Below are positions 9,233 through 18,159 of a stretch of 64,000 bases of DNA, in pieces (position 1 is the first letter of the stretch; every line of letters starts with the position of its first letter). Location: contig CAXGOB010000011.1 of the NCBI GenBank assembly GCA_964011275.1, positions 1 to 64,000 on the forward strand, in the 5' to 3' direction. The notes beneath the pieces were generated by a model. It saw only the letters and a program-made list of their open reading frames with translations. It was not told the DNA's origin and ran no database searches. Source of the stretch: UBA7328 sp002471345. Its GTDB lineage: Bacteria; Bacteroidota; Bacteroidia; Chitinophagales; Saprospiraceae. The position numbers and the translations under genes are program-made.

Positions 9233-10303
9233 TTATTTTAAATTTTCAATATCTAATACTCCAATTCCATTTTCATAAAGAGATCCCAAATAAAGTTTGT
9301 TGCCAAACTGTTGGACACTTGTAATTTCACCGAATTTCCCAGATGGATCTTGAAAATTGTAGATCACTTCAGCTTGATCATTAAGTCCAAGTATGATTCC
9401 ATAGTGTTTTGGAGCAGGCTGAATTGATGTTGGCAGTCTAGCTATAATATTCCTGATGAATGGTGAAGGCAACAAATCATCAAACGATTGTAATCTTGGA
9501 GAAGCAAAAGTGATCCAATATATGCCATTATCACCCCGCGAAATTCCATCAGGAAATCCAGGTAGATTGTCCTTGGCCATTTCCCAATTTCCTGCTTTTG
9601 GACCCGATAACCAATACTTTCTGAATTGATAAGTCATTGTTTCATTCACAAAAATGAACTCTTCTTCATGATCAATAGCTACCCCATTTGCAAAATACAT
9701 TGAGTCCATTAATTGCTCTACTTTTCTATTTGACGGATCATATTTATAAAAAGCCCCTGATGGCTGATGCTCTATAATATTCTTATTGTTTTCTTTAAAT
9801 CCAAATCGGTCAGAAGCATCTGTGAAATAAATAATTCCATTAGAATCTATTTCAAGATCATCTGCAAATCGGAATGTATAATTACCATACCTATCAGCTA
9901 ATGTCGTCAGTTCGCCCCCTTTCGATAACTTAAGAAGACCCTTGTCAGCATCTGCTATTATTAGGTTTTCATCTTTGTCAAAATGTAAACCTAATGGTCT
10001 TCCACCAGTATTGGCAAGGATTTCTCCTTCCTCAGCACCTTCTCTAAAAACTTTGATATTTCCATTGATTTCGCCCCCATAAATATTTCCTGAACTATCT
10101 ATCGCAATATCCTCGCATTTATCACATTGACCTTGATAGATAATTTTCATTTTAGAGAGCAAGCTATTTGCTTGATACTCCCCTTCAAGTGCAGGGGCAG
10201 ATGGAGGTGTCCAAGACGTCAGAATCAATCCCGTTGGATAAAAAAGAAAGTAAAGCAGCAGGATGGTGATCAATCCAATAATAGAAATTGGTATTTTTTT
10301 CAT
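9233..10303 (-). CDS. Membrane-anchored SMP-30/strictosidine synthase-like six-bladed propeller protein
   Basis: This 356-residue protein has an N-terminal hydrophobic segment (residues ~5-27) that is probably a membrane anchor or uncleaved signal. It is followed by propeller blades of the SMP-30/gluconolactonase/strictosidine synthase superfamily. Recognisable blade motifs include GRPLGLHFD, FADDLEIDSNGIIYFTDAS, FANGVAID and GFPDGISRG, which resemble the APMAP/strictosidine synthase-like group. Such proteins are calcium-dependent hydrolases (lactonase or arylesterase) or have no known activity, so the substrate cannot be deduced. It would face the periplasm. It stands alone, convergent with the TetR gene. 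Confidence 0.8.
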   Translation of the reverse strand: MKKIPISIIGLITILLLYFLFYPTGLILTSWTPPSAPALEGEYQANSLLSKMKIIYQGQCDKCEDIAIDSSGNIYGGEINGNIKVFREGAEEGEILANTGGRPLGLHFDKDENLIIADADKGLLKLSKGGELTTLADRYGNYTFRFADDLEIDSNGIIYFTDASDRFGFKENNKNIIEHQPSGAFYKYDPSNRKVEQLMDSMYFANGVAIDHEEEFIFVNETMTYQFRKYWLSGPKAGNWEMAKDNLPGFPDGISRGDNGIYWITFASPRLQSFDDLLPSPFIRNIIARLPTSIQPAPKHYGIILGLNDQAEVIYNFQDPSGKFGEITSVQQFGNKLYLGSLYENGIGVLDIENLK

Positions 10304-10436
10304 TCTAAGTATAATTCCGATTCCTAAGATTAGCTTATCAATGTACAGCTTTTCATTAAATCAAGTAAATAATTCAAACATTTGGGCTATAAAAACTGCA
10401 AGTGATATTCTTCTTTTTTAATATTGCGATGAATTT

Positions 10437-10455
10437 ATTTAACTCTGAGTTAAAT
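10437..10455. promoter_or_regulatory. 19-bp perfect palindrome, candidate operator of the acyl-CoA dehydrogenase gene
   Basis: ATTTAACTC and GAGTTAAAT flank a single T, giving 9-bp perfect arms, and the site ends 15 bases before the ATG at 10471. Its size and symmetry suit a TetR or GntR-type dimer. Which regulator binds is unknown; the TetR gene at 8558 is the nearest candidate. Confidence 0.55.
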
Positions 10456-10470
10456 TTTAACATTTAAGTT

Positions 10471-12285
10471 ATGTCACAATACGTTAATACCGATCAGATC
10501 AAATTTCTTCTTCATGAAGTACATGATGTAGAAGATGTTCTAAAGCTTCCACGTTATGCCGATTTTGATAATGAAGCCATAGATATATTGGTTGATTCTG
10601 CCGAGGATTTTGCTGATAAGGAACTATATCCTTATTTCCAAGAGATAGATCAGTTTGGGGTGAAATATGAAAATGGTGAAATTATTGTTCACCCAAGAGT
10701 GGGTGAACTCATGAAATTATCTGGTGAAAACGGGTTTATAGGCTCCCATTTTGATTACGAAGATGGAGGAACACAAACTCCTCATATGGCACTTACAGCA
10801 TTGGGCGTAATCATGTCATCTGCTGATAATACAGTGTTGTCCTATACAGGCTTAACTACTGGAGCTGCATCGCTTATTAAATCTTTTGGGGATCGCGAAC
10901 AATTTAACAGATTTGTCCCCAATATGATGGCAGGTAAATGGCAAGGAACCATGTGTCTTACTGAGCCTCAAGCAGGAAGTTCATTGAGTGACATTAAAAC
11001 TACAGCTACTTTACAGGAAAATGGATCTTATAAGATAGAAGGACAAAAGATATTTATCACAGGAGGAGAACATAACCAAGTAGAGAATATAGTTCACTTA
11101 TTATTAGCAAGAATTGAAGGAGCACCATTAGGCACAAAAGGAATAAGTCTATTTATTGTTCCCAAGCACAGGATAAAAGAAGATGGTAGCTTGGAGTATA
11201 ATGACGTATTCTGTGCTGGAGAATTTATTAAAATGGGACAAAGAGGAGCATCAACGACCCATTTGGTTTTCGGTGAGAATCAAAATTGTTCGGGTTACTT
11301 GGTAGGCGATGCTAATAAAGGACTAAAGTATATGTTCCAGATGATGAATGGAGCTAGACTTGATGTAGGAGTTACAGCTCTTTCCATAGCAAATGCTGCC
11401 TATCATAAGTCATTACAATATGCTAAAGAAAGACCTCAGGGTCGAAGACTTGCTAATAGTGGAGCGAAAGATGTGAATAAGGGCCAAGTGACTATAATTG
11501 AACATCCCGATGTTAGAAGGATGTTACTATTGCAAAGAGCTGTAGTAGATGGATCTATCAGTTTAGCTCTTGAGAGTGCAAAGTATTTGGATATTTCACA
11601 TCATTCTCCTGATGAAAAAGAAAGAATGGCAGCTCATAATCTTTTAGAGATTTTGACACCCATCACAAAAACTTACCCTTCAGAGATGGGGCAAATTTCA
11701 GTGAGTAATGGACTTCAAGTCTTTGGGGGATATGGCTTTACTTGTGATTTTCCATTAGAGCAGTATCATAGAGATATCAGAATAACAGCATTATATGAAG
11801 GTACAACCGGCATTCAATCCATGGACCTATTAGGCAGAAAAGTAACCATGAATAATGGAGCGGCTATGTTTGCCCTGGCTGCGGAAGTTCAAAAATCTAT
11901 CGTTTCTGCCCAGACATATCATGATTTAAAACCTTACGCTCAAATTTTAGCTGAAAAGCAGAAGGTAATGCAAGAAGTGTTAGGTAAATTGATGAGTTTC
12001 GCTATGGCTGGAGATTATGAGAGATTTCTTTCAGATGCTACAATATTCATGGAATTTATGTCTACAATAGTGATTGGGTGGCAGTGGATTAAAATGGCTA
12101 CCTCAGCTAAAGAGGCTTTGGTAACAAGTAACATGACATATGGTGCGGATTTTTATAAAAACCAAGTTCATACCATGAAATTCTTTTTTAAATACGAGAT
12201 GCCAAAGACATTAGGGTTAGCTGAAACTCTTATGAACGATGAGGTGTTAACAATCAAAAAGATGGAAGAAGAAGTATTTGCATAA
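10471..12285 (+). CDS. Long-form acyl-CoA dehydrogenase
   Basis: This is a 604-residue FAD enzyme of fatty-acid beta-oxidation, longer than the ~380-residue standard form because of N- and C-terminal extensions seen in the ~600-residue FadE-like group. The FAD/substrate motif MCLTEPQAGSSLSDI is present. The catalytic base is Glu443 in YEGTTGIQ, in the usual C-terminal position, and GGYGFTCDFPLEQYHRD is the classic preceding motif. The preferred chain length cannot be read from sequence. An SCP2-domain gene follows after 43 bases and is probably cotranscribed. A 19-bp palindrome just upstream suggests repression by a lipid-responsive regulator. Confidence 0.93.
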   Translation: MSQYVNTDQIKFLLHEVHDVEDVLKLPRYADFDNEAIDILVDSAEDFADKELYPYFQEIDQFGVKYENGEIIVHPRVGELMKLSGENGFIGSHFDYEDGGTQTPHMALTALGVIMSSADNTVLSYTGLTTGAASLIKSFGDREQFNRFVPNMMAGKWQGTMCLTEPQAGSSLSDIKTTATLQENGSYKIEGQKIFITGGEHNQVENIVHLLLARIEGAPLGTKGISLFIVPKHRIKEDGSLEYNDVFCAGEFIKMGQRGASTTHLVFGENQNCSGYLVGDANKGLKYMFQMMNGARLDVGVTALSIANAAYHKSLQYAKERPQGRRLANSGAKDVNKGQVTIIEHPDVRRMLLLQRAVVDGSISLALESAKYLDISHHSPDEKERMAAHNLLEILTPITKTYPSEMGQISVSNGLQVFGGYGFTCDFPLEQYHRDIRITALYEGTTGIQSMDLLGRKVTMNNGAAMFALAAEVQKSIVSAQTYHDLKPYAQILAEKQKVMQEVLGKLMSFAMAGDYERFLSDATIFMEFMSTIVIGWQWIKMATSAKEALVTSNMTYGADFYKNQVHTMKFFFKYEMPKTLGLAETLMNDEVLTIKKMEEEVFA

Positions 12286-12328
12286 TCATCTTTCCTTTAT
12301 CAATATATTAAACAGAAAAAAATCAGAA

Positions 12329-12625
12329 ATGGATATTCAAGCTGTAATAGATCAATTTAGTGAACAAGCAAAAGGAATGGACCCAATCGGGGGTAAAGTT
12401 AAATTTGCAATAGATGAGAATGTAGTAGTTATTGATGGATCAGGTAGTGAAAATGCACTTGTGTTCGAGGACACAGATGCAGATTGTACAATTACTACTT
12501 CAATGGAGACACTTTTGAAAATGAAAAGCGGCGACATCAATCCGATGATGGCAGTGATGAGTGGGAAGGTCAAAATTTCAGGAGACATGGGCTTAGCAAT
12601 GAAATTACAAGGAATGATGTCTTGA
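12329..12625 (+). CDS. SCP2 sterol-binding domain protein
   Basis: This 98-residue stand-alone SCP2-type lipid-carrier domain has the family hallmarks: GKVKFAID near the N-terminus, a DADCTITTS strand, LLKMKSGDINPMMAVMSGKVKISGDM and a hydrophobic C-terminal helix. I start it at ATG 12329; the frame extends upstream to 12278 but overlaps the acyl-CoA dehydrogenase and adds nothing recognisable. It probably binds or presents acyl-CoA or other lipids to the dehydrogenase encoded just before it. That link is inferred from proximity. Confidence 0.88.
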   Translation: MDIQAVIDQFSEQAKGMDPIGGKVKFAIDENVVVIDGSGSENALVFEDTDADCTITTSMETLLKMKSGDINPMMAVMSGKVKISGDMGLAMKLQGMMS

Positions 12626-12646
12626 GTACATCTTAAATGAAATAGA

Positions 12647-12685
12647 AAAGGGCTTTGTTCTATCTGATGAACATAGCCTTTTTTT
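12647..12685 (+). terminator. Intrinsic terminator after the acyl-CoA dehydrogenase/SCP2 pair
   Basis: A stem built from AAGGGCT...TGTTC and GAACATAGCCTT (one bulge, one mismatch) is followed by seven or more T, 22 bases after the SCP2 stop codon. Confidence 0.7.
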
Positions 12686-12732
12686 GTTGTGTAACGAAAT
12701 GTGATCAGCCTTTGATGAAATATATTGGCGAA

Positions 12733-12767
12733 TTCACAACTTAAATGTGTACTAAATTCGTTGTGAA
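12733..12767. repeat. 8-bp inverted repeat TTCACAAC/GTTGTGAA
   Basis: Perfect 8-bp arms at 12733-12740 and 12760-12767 are separated by 19 bases, about 70 bases before the putative promoter of the CHU_C protein gene. It could be a regulator site or an RNA structure; nothing distinguishes these. Confidence 0.3.
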
Positions 12768-12835
12768 ATAGGCTAGAATTCGTTAGGTCAATTGAAAAAA
12801 TCACAATAGTTGAGGTTCATAAGGATGTTCCTAGC

Positions 12836-12843
12836 TATTTTTG
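12836..12843 (+). promoter_or_regulatory. Putative -7 element TAnnTTTG of the CHU_C protein gene
   Basis: TATTTTTG lies 28 bases before ATG 12872. A TTG at 12810-12812, 23 bases upstream, could be the -33 element. Confidence 0.5.
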
Positions 12844-12871
12844 TTCAGAATCGTCATAGAATCTACCAACA

Positions 12872-15421
12872 ATGAAATATTCTATCATTACTTTTTTCTT
12901 CTCTCTAGGTTTTGCAATTACACTGAGTGGTCAGCTTGGAGGAGGCACAGTGGTATTCCCTTTTGAAAGAGTTTATACTGCACAAACCGAAGACCATATT
13001 ACCTTGGATTTAGATACTTTGCCAGGAGGTTCTTTCCTAACTCTTGCGGTGGAAAGAAATGTTCAAGATGAATTGCGAAAAATGAATGTGACTTCATTTA
13101 GTGCTAAAGGAGATATCAATTGGACCATGACCTATGAATTTAAAAGAGATTTAGATTTGTTAGCAGTTGGAGATATAGAAGTTGTTGGAGATGATTCAAT
13201 TATTTTTTCATCAGTATTAGACACGGTGTCTTTTCAACGGGTTATCACTAAAATTGGTCCTGATGGTGGTCATGGCTGGAGTAAATTGGTTTCAGGTAGT
13301 GAGCTAGTTGATGAAAGTTTTGAAGGCAGATCTGAAGTAGTAAGTGTAACAAGTTCAACGTTTCTAGATGTCAGTGAATTTGAAAATGGAGGTAACCGAA
13401 ATCTTTTAGTTAGATATACTGGAGTTGATGGATCAATAGGCCTTAATAAGTCTATTAGTCTTGCTGATAATGATCAGTTGGTAGACGTTCTATTTACAAT
13501 TGACTCTACCATTGCCATCTTATCCAATACAAATTCTAACATAGTTTTGTCTATAATGGATACTATAGGAAATGTGATTTCCTCGCAATCATTTGAGTCT
13601 CCTTTAGATAATGTTGTCAATGTCAGAGCAAGTAATTTCACCCAATTGATTAATTCCAATTTCGTGATTTCTGGGGAGGTAATCACAGCAGATGGAGCTA
13701 GCCAAAGTATGATACTTCGAATATCCAGCGAGGGAGAGGTCATCACTGGTCATATTCTTTCAGCGATTGAGGGCCCACTTAATATTACAGATGTGGATGG
13801 AAGACCTGATAGCTCAATAGTGTATATGGGATTTGCCACTATTGAAGGTGGGGAAGTACCTTTTATGGCGCAAATGAACTTAGATTCGACTTTGGGTTGG
13901 AACTCCTACTCATTTAATTCCATTCCTAAAAATGTAAATGGATTTGGTGCTACAGCAGATGGAGGGGCTATCATGTATTTAAGTGGAGGGACTAGACAAG
14001 AAGAAGATAGAGAGACGCCATATTTAGTCAGATATAATAATGAAGGAGATAGAAATGGACTCTGCCTGGCACAAATGCTGACATTGTCTTTGACTTTTAC
14101 AGATTTTATCGCTACAAACGCAGATGCTGCTGTAACCGATATTATTGGAACAATGGATACTATCTCGGTAAAAGCACTAGAATATAATGGATTCAATCCA
14201 CCAATATTGACATTGCCAGATACATCATATTGCCCACAGGATCCAATCAATTTCCCTTTAGATGCAACAGTAGAAGGAGGGCTTGGCTATTTTTGGATGG
14301 GAGAATTTGAAAGAACTGCAGATCCAAGAATCGTTATTGCGAAGCAAGCAGGAGAATATAGTGTGACTGTCTCTGGAAGAAACAATGAATTTATCACATG
14401 TTGGACTTTATGTGATACAGCTAATGTGGATCAGAGAGAATTTCCAATGGTAGAAATAGAGCCTAATTTTATTGAGTATTGCGAGACAGGAGAAGCAATT
14501 TTGGGTGTGAATGCCAATAATCCCATTGTGGAAATAGAATGGTCCACAGGAGCTTCTCAACAGACCCGTATTGGAGCAACTGAACCGGGTGATTATCGAG
14601 TCACTATTGTTGATGATTGCGGTAATGAGGGTCAAGCAAGTATAAGTATTAGCCAATCCGATTTTAATATTCAGTTGCCTTTAGAAGCTCAAGTGGAAGA
14701 CACTTATTGTACACTAGGAGCGGTGAGAATTACATTGGAAGGATTTAATGCTAACCCAGCAGGCCTGACATGGTCTAATGGCGAAAGTGGAGTCACATCA
14801 ATTTTGGTTTCTGAACCTGGTGACTATTCAGTAATGTTTGAAGGTTTTTGCAGTGGCTTGGCAGACATAAAAGTCTCTAGCAGTTTTTTTATTGAAGATG
14901 GAAGTATTGAAATCAGTAAAGAATGTGGTGCAAATATGGTAATCCTTTTGGCTTCTTTAAATAATGCCACAATCACAGAATGGTCCACAGGAAATACAGG
15001 AGTAACGTCCACAGTCAATACTATAGGCACTTATACTGTGACGGGAAGAGATGGATGTGGAGACCCAGTCACAGCAGAAATTGAAGTTACTCAAGATGAT
15101 TTGGATAATTGTAATGTAGAACCTCCAATAACAGGAGAAAAATGCTTAGAATACCCAAATGCCTTCGTTCCTAATAGCCGCGAGGATATCAATACAACAT
15201 TTGCACCTAAGAGTGATTGCACAGATTTAGATGAATATAATTTGAAAATCTATAATAGATGGGGGAATAAAGTCTTTGAATCTGATCAAGTTGAAATTGG
15301 TTGGGATGGGAGAAAAGGTAGCAAGGATGCACCAGCTGATGTGTACTTTTTCTATTCCACTTATAGTACGTTAGGTGGAGCAATATTTGAAGAAAAAGGT
15401 GATTTGATACTGATTAGATAA
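12872..15421 (+). CDS. Secreted surface protein with CHU_C (type B T9SS) C-terminal domain
   Basis: The 849-residue protein has a signal peptide (residues 1-20, ending near SGQ). Residues ~25-440 hold irregular beta-rich repeats with an oxidation/propeller-like look. Several Ig/PKD-like modules with paired cysteines follow (about 450-740, for example around WSTG motifs). The C-terminal ~90 residues carry the gliding motility-associated domain: YPNAFVPNS, YNLKIYNRWGNKVFES, W-D-G-R and PADVYFF. This tail directs export through the type IX system and surface attachment. The cargo function is unknown. The ypdA gene begins 16 bases after the stop and may be read through. Confidence 0.88.
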   Translation: MKYSIITFFFSLGFAITLSGQLGGGTVVFPFERVYTAQTEDHITLDLDTLPGGSFLTLAVERNVQDELRKMNVTSFSAKGDINWTMTYEFKRDLDLLAVGDIEVVGDDSIIFSSVLDTVSFQRVITKIGPDGGHGWSKLVSGSELVDESFEGRSEVVSVTSSTFLDVSEFENGGNRNLLVRYTGVDGSIGLNKSISLADNDQLVDVLFTIDSTIAILSNTNSNIVLSIMDTIGNVISSQSFESPLDNVVNVRASNFTQLINSNFVISGEVITADGASQSMILRISSEGEVITGHILSAIEGPLNITDVDGRPDSSIVYMGFATIEGGEVPFMAQMNLDSTLGWNSYSFNSIPKNVNGFGATADGGAIMYLSGGTRQEEDRETPYLVRYNNEGDRNGLCLAQMLTLSLTFTDFIATNADAAVTDIIGTMDTISVKALEYNGFNPPILTLPDTSYCPQDPINFPLDATVEGGLGYFWMGEFERTADPRIVIAKQAGEYSVTVSGRNNEFITCWTLCDTANVDQREFPMVEIEPNFIEYCETGEAILGVNANNPIVEIEWSTGASQQTRIGATEPGDYRVTIVDDCGNEGQASISISQSDFNIQLPLEAQVEDTYCTLGAVRITLEGFNANPAGLTWSNGESGVTSILVSEPGDYSVMFEGFCSGLADIKVSSSFFIEDGSIEISKECGANMVILLASLNNATITEWSTGNTGVTSTVNTIGTYTVTGRDGCGDPVTAEIEVTQDDLDNCNVEPPITGEKCLEYPNAFVPNSREDINTTFAPKSDCTDLDEYNLKIYNRWGNKVFESDQVEIGWDGRKGSKDAPADVYFFYSTYSTLGGAIFEEKGDLILIR

Positions 15422-15437
15422 AAAATGATTCGAAAGG

Positions 15438-16427
15438 GTGGTGGAGGAACATGCTATTTTAGATCTAGTTATTATAGGTGGTGGACCCACTGGAATCAAT
15501 GTAGGAGTAGAAGCTGAAAAAGCCGGCCTGGACTATCTTATTATAGAAAAGGGGCTTTTAGCAAATTCTATATTTCGCTTTCCAGCTAATATGACATTTT
15601 TTTCTACTTCTAAAAAGTTGGAAATAGCTGAAATACCTTTTATTTCTCATCAAGATAAACCAACGCGTAGAGAAGCCCTCGAATACTATAGGCGAATTGT
15701 CGAGAGCTATAAGCTTAATATCCACTATTATGAGGGCGTAAATCAAATGGAACGAGATAACGGCTCTGATTGGCTGATTTCTACCTCAAAAGATACTTAT
15801 AGAGCTGAAAATGTTGTAGTTGCCACAGGATTCTATGATACTCCTAGAATGTTAAATGTACCTGGAGAAGACCTTCCTAAGGTAAAGCACTTTTATGACG
15901 AAGCTCACCCATATGTTGGCCAGAATATATTGGTAATAGGTGGAGCTAATTCTGGGTGTGATGTTGCTTTAGAAACATGGCAAAAAGGTGCAAAGGTTAC
16001 ATTAGCCGTAAGACAGCCTGAATTATATGAAAAGGTAAAGTATTGGATACTCCCAAATATTAAAAATAGAATAAAAGAAGGTGCCATTAATGCTCACTTT
16101 GAGACGATAGTAAAAGAAATTAAAGCTAAAAGTGTAGTGCTTCATAATGAAAAAGAGGGTCAGTTTGAAATTGAAAATGATTTTGTATTGGCAATGACTG
16201 GGTACAAACCTGATTATGATCTATTAAAATCTCTTAGTATTCCACTTAGTCAAGATGAATACCTTAGACCACTTTTTGATGAAGACACATTAGAATCTCC
16301 TTTAGGAAATGTATACATAGCTGGTGTGTTGAATGCTGGATTGAAAACTAGTACACTTTTCATAGAGAATACAAGACATCATGCGGGAGTCATTATTTCA
16401 CATATCTTATCTTCAAAAAAAAATTGA
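15438..16427 (+). CDS. ypdA: YpdA-type bacillithiol disulfide reductase
   Basis: This 329-residue cytoplasmic flavoprotein has an N-terminal FAD Rossmann motif GGGPTG (residues 14-19) and a second NAD(P)H motif GGANSG in the middle. Residues ~50-75 carry the YpdA-specific stretch with MTFFSTSKKLEI and IPF. It lacks the CxxC of thioredoxin reductases, as expected for YpdA, which reduces bacillithiol disulfide with NADPH. The start is taken as GTG 15438; GTG 15441 is equally possible and no in-frame ATG lies nearby. The bacilliredoxin-like ytxJ lies 1.7 kb downstream, consistent with a bacillithiol redox system. The bsh biosynthesis genes are not in this window. Confidence 0.87.
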   Translation: MVEEHAILDLVIIGGGPTGINVGVEAEKAGLDYLIIEKGLLANSIFRFPANMTFFSTSKKLEIAEIPFISHQDKPTRREALEYYRRIVESYKLNIHYYEGVNQMERDNGSDWLISTSKDTYRAENVVVATGFYDTPRMLNVPGEDLPKVKHFYDEAHPYVGQNILVIGGANSGCDVALETWQKGAKVTLAVRQPELYEKVKYWILPNIKNRIKEGAINAHFETIVKEIKAKSVVLHNEKEGQFEIENDFVLAMTGYKPDYDLLKSLSIPLSQDEYLRPLFDEDTLESPLGNVYIAGVLNAGLKTSTLFIENTRHHAGVIISHILSSKKN

Positions 16428-16543
16428 TGAATGAAGAGGCCCGATCAAATAATTCTCATTGAAGAATAAGGGGTTTTCCCGAATAGATTCATTCTAATTA
16501 AAATAAAAAGTGTTTTTAACACGTCTAAAGTACCTGTATTTCA

Positions 16544-16551
16544 TAGATTTG
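16544..16551 (+). promoter_or_regulatory. Putative -7 element TAnnTTTG of the 51-aa membrane protein gene
   Basis: TAGATTTG lies 25 bases before ATG 16577, which gives the small gene its own promoter. Confidence 0.5.
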
Positions 16552-16576
16552 CACACTCTTAAACTAACACTAGAAA

Positions 16577-16732
16577 ATGGCGGTAGCAGCGAATAATAAA
16601 AGAACTTATTGGATGGCATTTTTGATCTCTACGGCCATCTGCATTGGTTTCCTTTTTCTCTGGTCAGCTTGGTTTTGGGTTTTCTTGCCAGCAGTTCTGA
16701 CTTCATTGGTTCTTGCAATGGACAAACTATAG
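16577..16732 (+). CDS. Small membrane protein, 51 aa
   Basis: This short frame encodes a basic N-terminus (AANNKRTYW) followed by about 35 hydrophobic residues that can form two helices (around 12-29 and 31-48), ending in MDKL. It has no homology I recognise. Support comes from a consensus promoter element with suitable spacing, an ATG in the only sizeable frame of the 16428-16865 gap, and a protein-like tryptophan-rich membrane composition. It sits between ypdA and a lipoprotein gene. A function cannot be given. Confidence 0.6.
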   Translation: MAVAANNKRTYWMAFLISTAICIGFLFLWSAWFWVFLPAVLTSLVLAMDKL

Positions 16733-16865
16733 TTCATAGTATCTCTTTTTTATACAAATTTCCTGTTTGTAACTCACTGTGAAATTTAAAGTTTTCTTAA
16801 AGGGTTGATTCCCTATCAACATTAGTATTTCTAGAATAGTCGTAGATCAAACAAAACCTACGATT

Positions 16866-18056
16866 ATGAAAACTAATCTTTACCTATTCGGATTCTTGAC
16901 GGTCATGTTATTTATGTCTTGTAAGTCGGTACAGACGTTAGTAGATAGTGGTAACTATGACGCGGCCATTGCTCTTGCTACGAAGAAGATGCGAGGAGCT
17001 AAAGGCAAAAAAACCAAGCATATCAAAGCACTGGAAAAGGCTTTTATCAAAGTAAATAATAATGATTTAGAGGAAATAGCCTTTTTGAATGGACTAGGAA
17101 ACTTGGATGCATATGAACGAATTCTAGATATTAGTGAAAGAATTGCATACAGACAAAAGTTGATCAGCCCTTATCTTCCTCTAATCAGTAAAGATGGTTA
17201 TCAAGGGCATTTTGATTTTGTAAATGCAAATGATCTTCTTGTAGATGCCGGAAATAGTATTAAAGAGTTAAGCTATAATATGGGCGTAGAATATCTAGCT
17301 TTAGCTAAATCCTCTGATGATAATAAATTTGCAAGAGAAGCCTATTATGCCTTTTTACGCACCAGTGATTTTGATACCGATTATAATGATGTAATAGCAC
17401 TTAGATCTGAGGCTGAGAAGATTGGAATCATACATGTTCTTGTTGAGACCCTTTTTGATACAGATCTATTCTTACCTTATGATATTGCAAACTATTTGGA
17501 CCAAGTAAGATATATACCCAGATCGGACAAATGGATTCGATATTATGATCATAAAAAAGCCATAGAATCATTTGATTTTGTTGCACGCCTTAAAATAGAT
17601 GGAATAGATATTAGTCCAGAACGCGAGAATAAGCGCATCTTTTTTGAAGAAAAGGAAGTAGAAGATGGTGATGAATATGTCCTAGATAAGAATGGCAATG
17701 TTGCCAAAGACACTTTAGGAAATGATATCAAGAGACCTAAATACAGCGTCGTAAAAGCAAGGATAAAGGAGATATTTAGAGAAAAGTCTCTAAGTATTAG
17801 AGCTCAGATGGAATTAATTGATACGGATAATGAAACATCTTTAAGTCAGCCAATATCTGCTGAGGCATTTTTTGAGGACTCGGCTTGTATAATAAAGGGA
17901 GATAGAAGAGCATTATCAGATAATACTCGGAAGAGAGTTAGCGACTATCCACTTGATTTTCCATCAGATTTAGAGCTGCTATTAAAGACTGGAGATGAAA
18001 TAAAACAAGCTTTTAGATTTGAACTAAGTAAAATGATTAAAAGAGTATCTGCATGA
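16866..18056 (+). CDS. Lipoprotein of unknown function with helical-repeat N-terminus
   Basis: The 396-residue protein has a signal peptide with a lipobox ending at Cys20 (FMSCKS). Just after it comes a TPR-like helix pair (LVDSGNYDAAIALATKKM). The rest is helical to about residue 240, followed by a lysine- and acid-rich segment and a beta-rich C-terminal part. I do not recognise a named family; it resembles lineage-specific Bacteroidota lipoproteins. It would sit in the periplasm on the inner or outer membrane. The leader has a GTTGAT/ATCAAC hairpin (about 16802-16818), and no clear TAnnTTTG element was found. A terminator follows at 18066. Confidence 0.8.
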   Translation: MKTNLYLFGFLTVMLFMSCKSVQTLVDSGNYDAAIALATKKMRGAKGKKTKHIKALEKAFIKVNNNDLEEIAFLNGLGNLDAYERILDISERIAYRQKLISPYLPLISKDGYQGHFDFVNANDLLVDAGNSIKELSYNMGVEYLALAKSSDDNKFAREAYYAFLRTSDFDTDYNDVIALRSEAEKIGIIHVLVETLFDTDLFLPYDIANYLDQVRYIPRSDKWIRYYDHKKAIESFDFVARLKIDGIDISPERENKRIFFEEKEVEDGDEYVLDKNGNVAKDTLGNDIKRPKYSVVKARIKEIFREKSLSIRAQMELIDTDNETSLSQPISAEAFFEDSACIIKGDRRALSDNTRKRVSDYPLDFPSDLELLLKTGDEIKQAFRFELSKMIKRVSA

Positions 18057-18065
18057 CGACAGTTG

Positions 18066-18105
18066 CCTGCCTTCGTTGAAACTTTCGAAGGCAGGTCTTC
18101 ATTGT
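18066..18105 (+). terminator. Stem-loop after the lipoprotein gene
   Basis: A perfect 10-bp stem (CCTGCCTTCG at 18066-18075 with 18086-18095) has a 10-base loop and a moderately T-rich tail. It is ten bases after the stop codon. Confidence 0.6.
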
Positions 18106-18132
18106 TATTTTAATCTCTTATTGAGATTACTT

Positions 18133-18140
18133 TATTTTTG
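18133..18140 (+). promoter_or_regulatory. Putative -7 element TAnnTTTG of ytxJ
   Basis: TATTTTTG lies 19 bases before ATG 18160, which implies a short leader. Confidence 0.45.
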
Positions 18141-18159
18141 AAAACTAGACAGTTTAAAT

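Noticed and set aside
12352..12804. 150-codon minus-strand frame over the SCP2 gene
   Set aside because: It is antisense to a convincing SCP2 domain and crosses a terminator; the composition is not protein-like.
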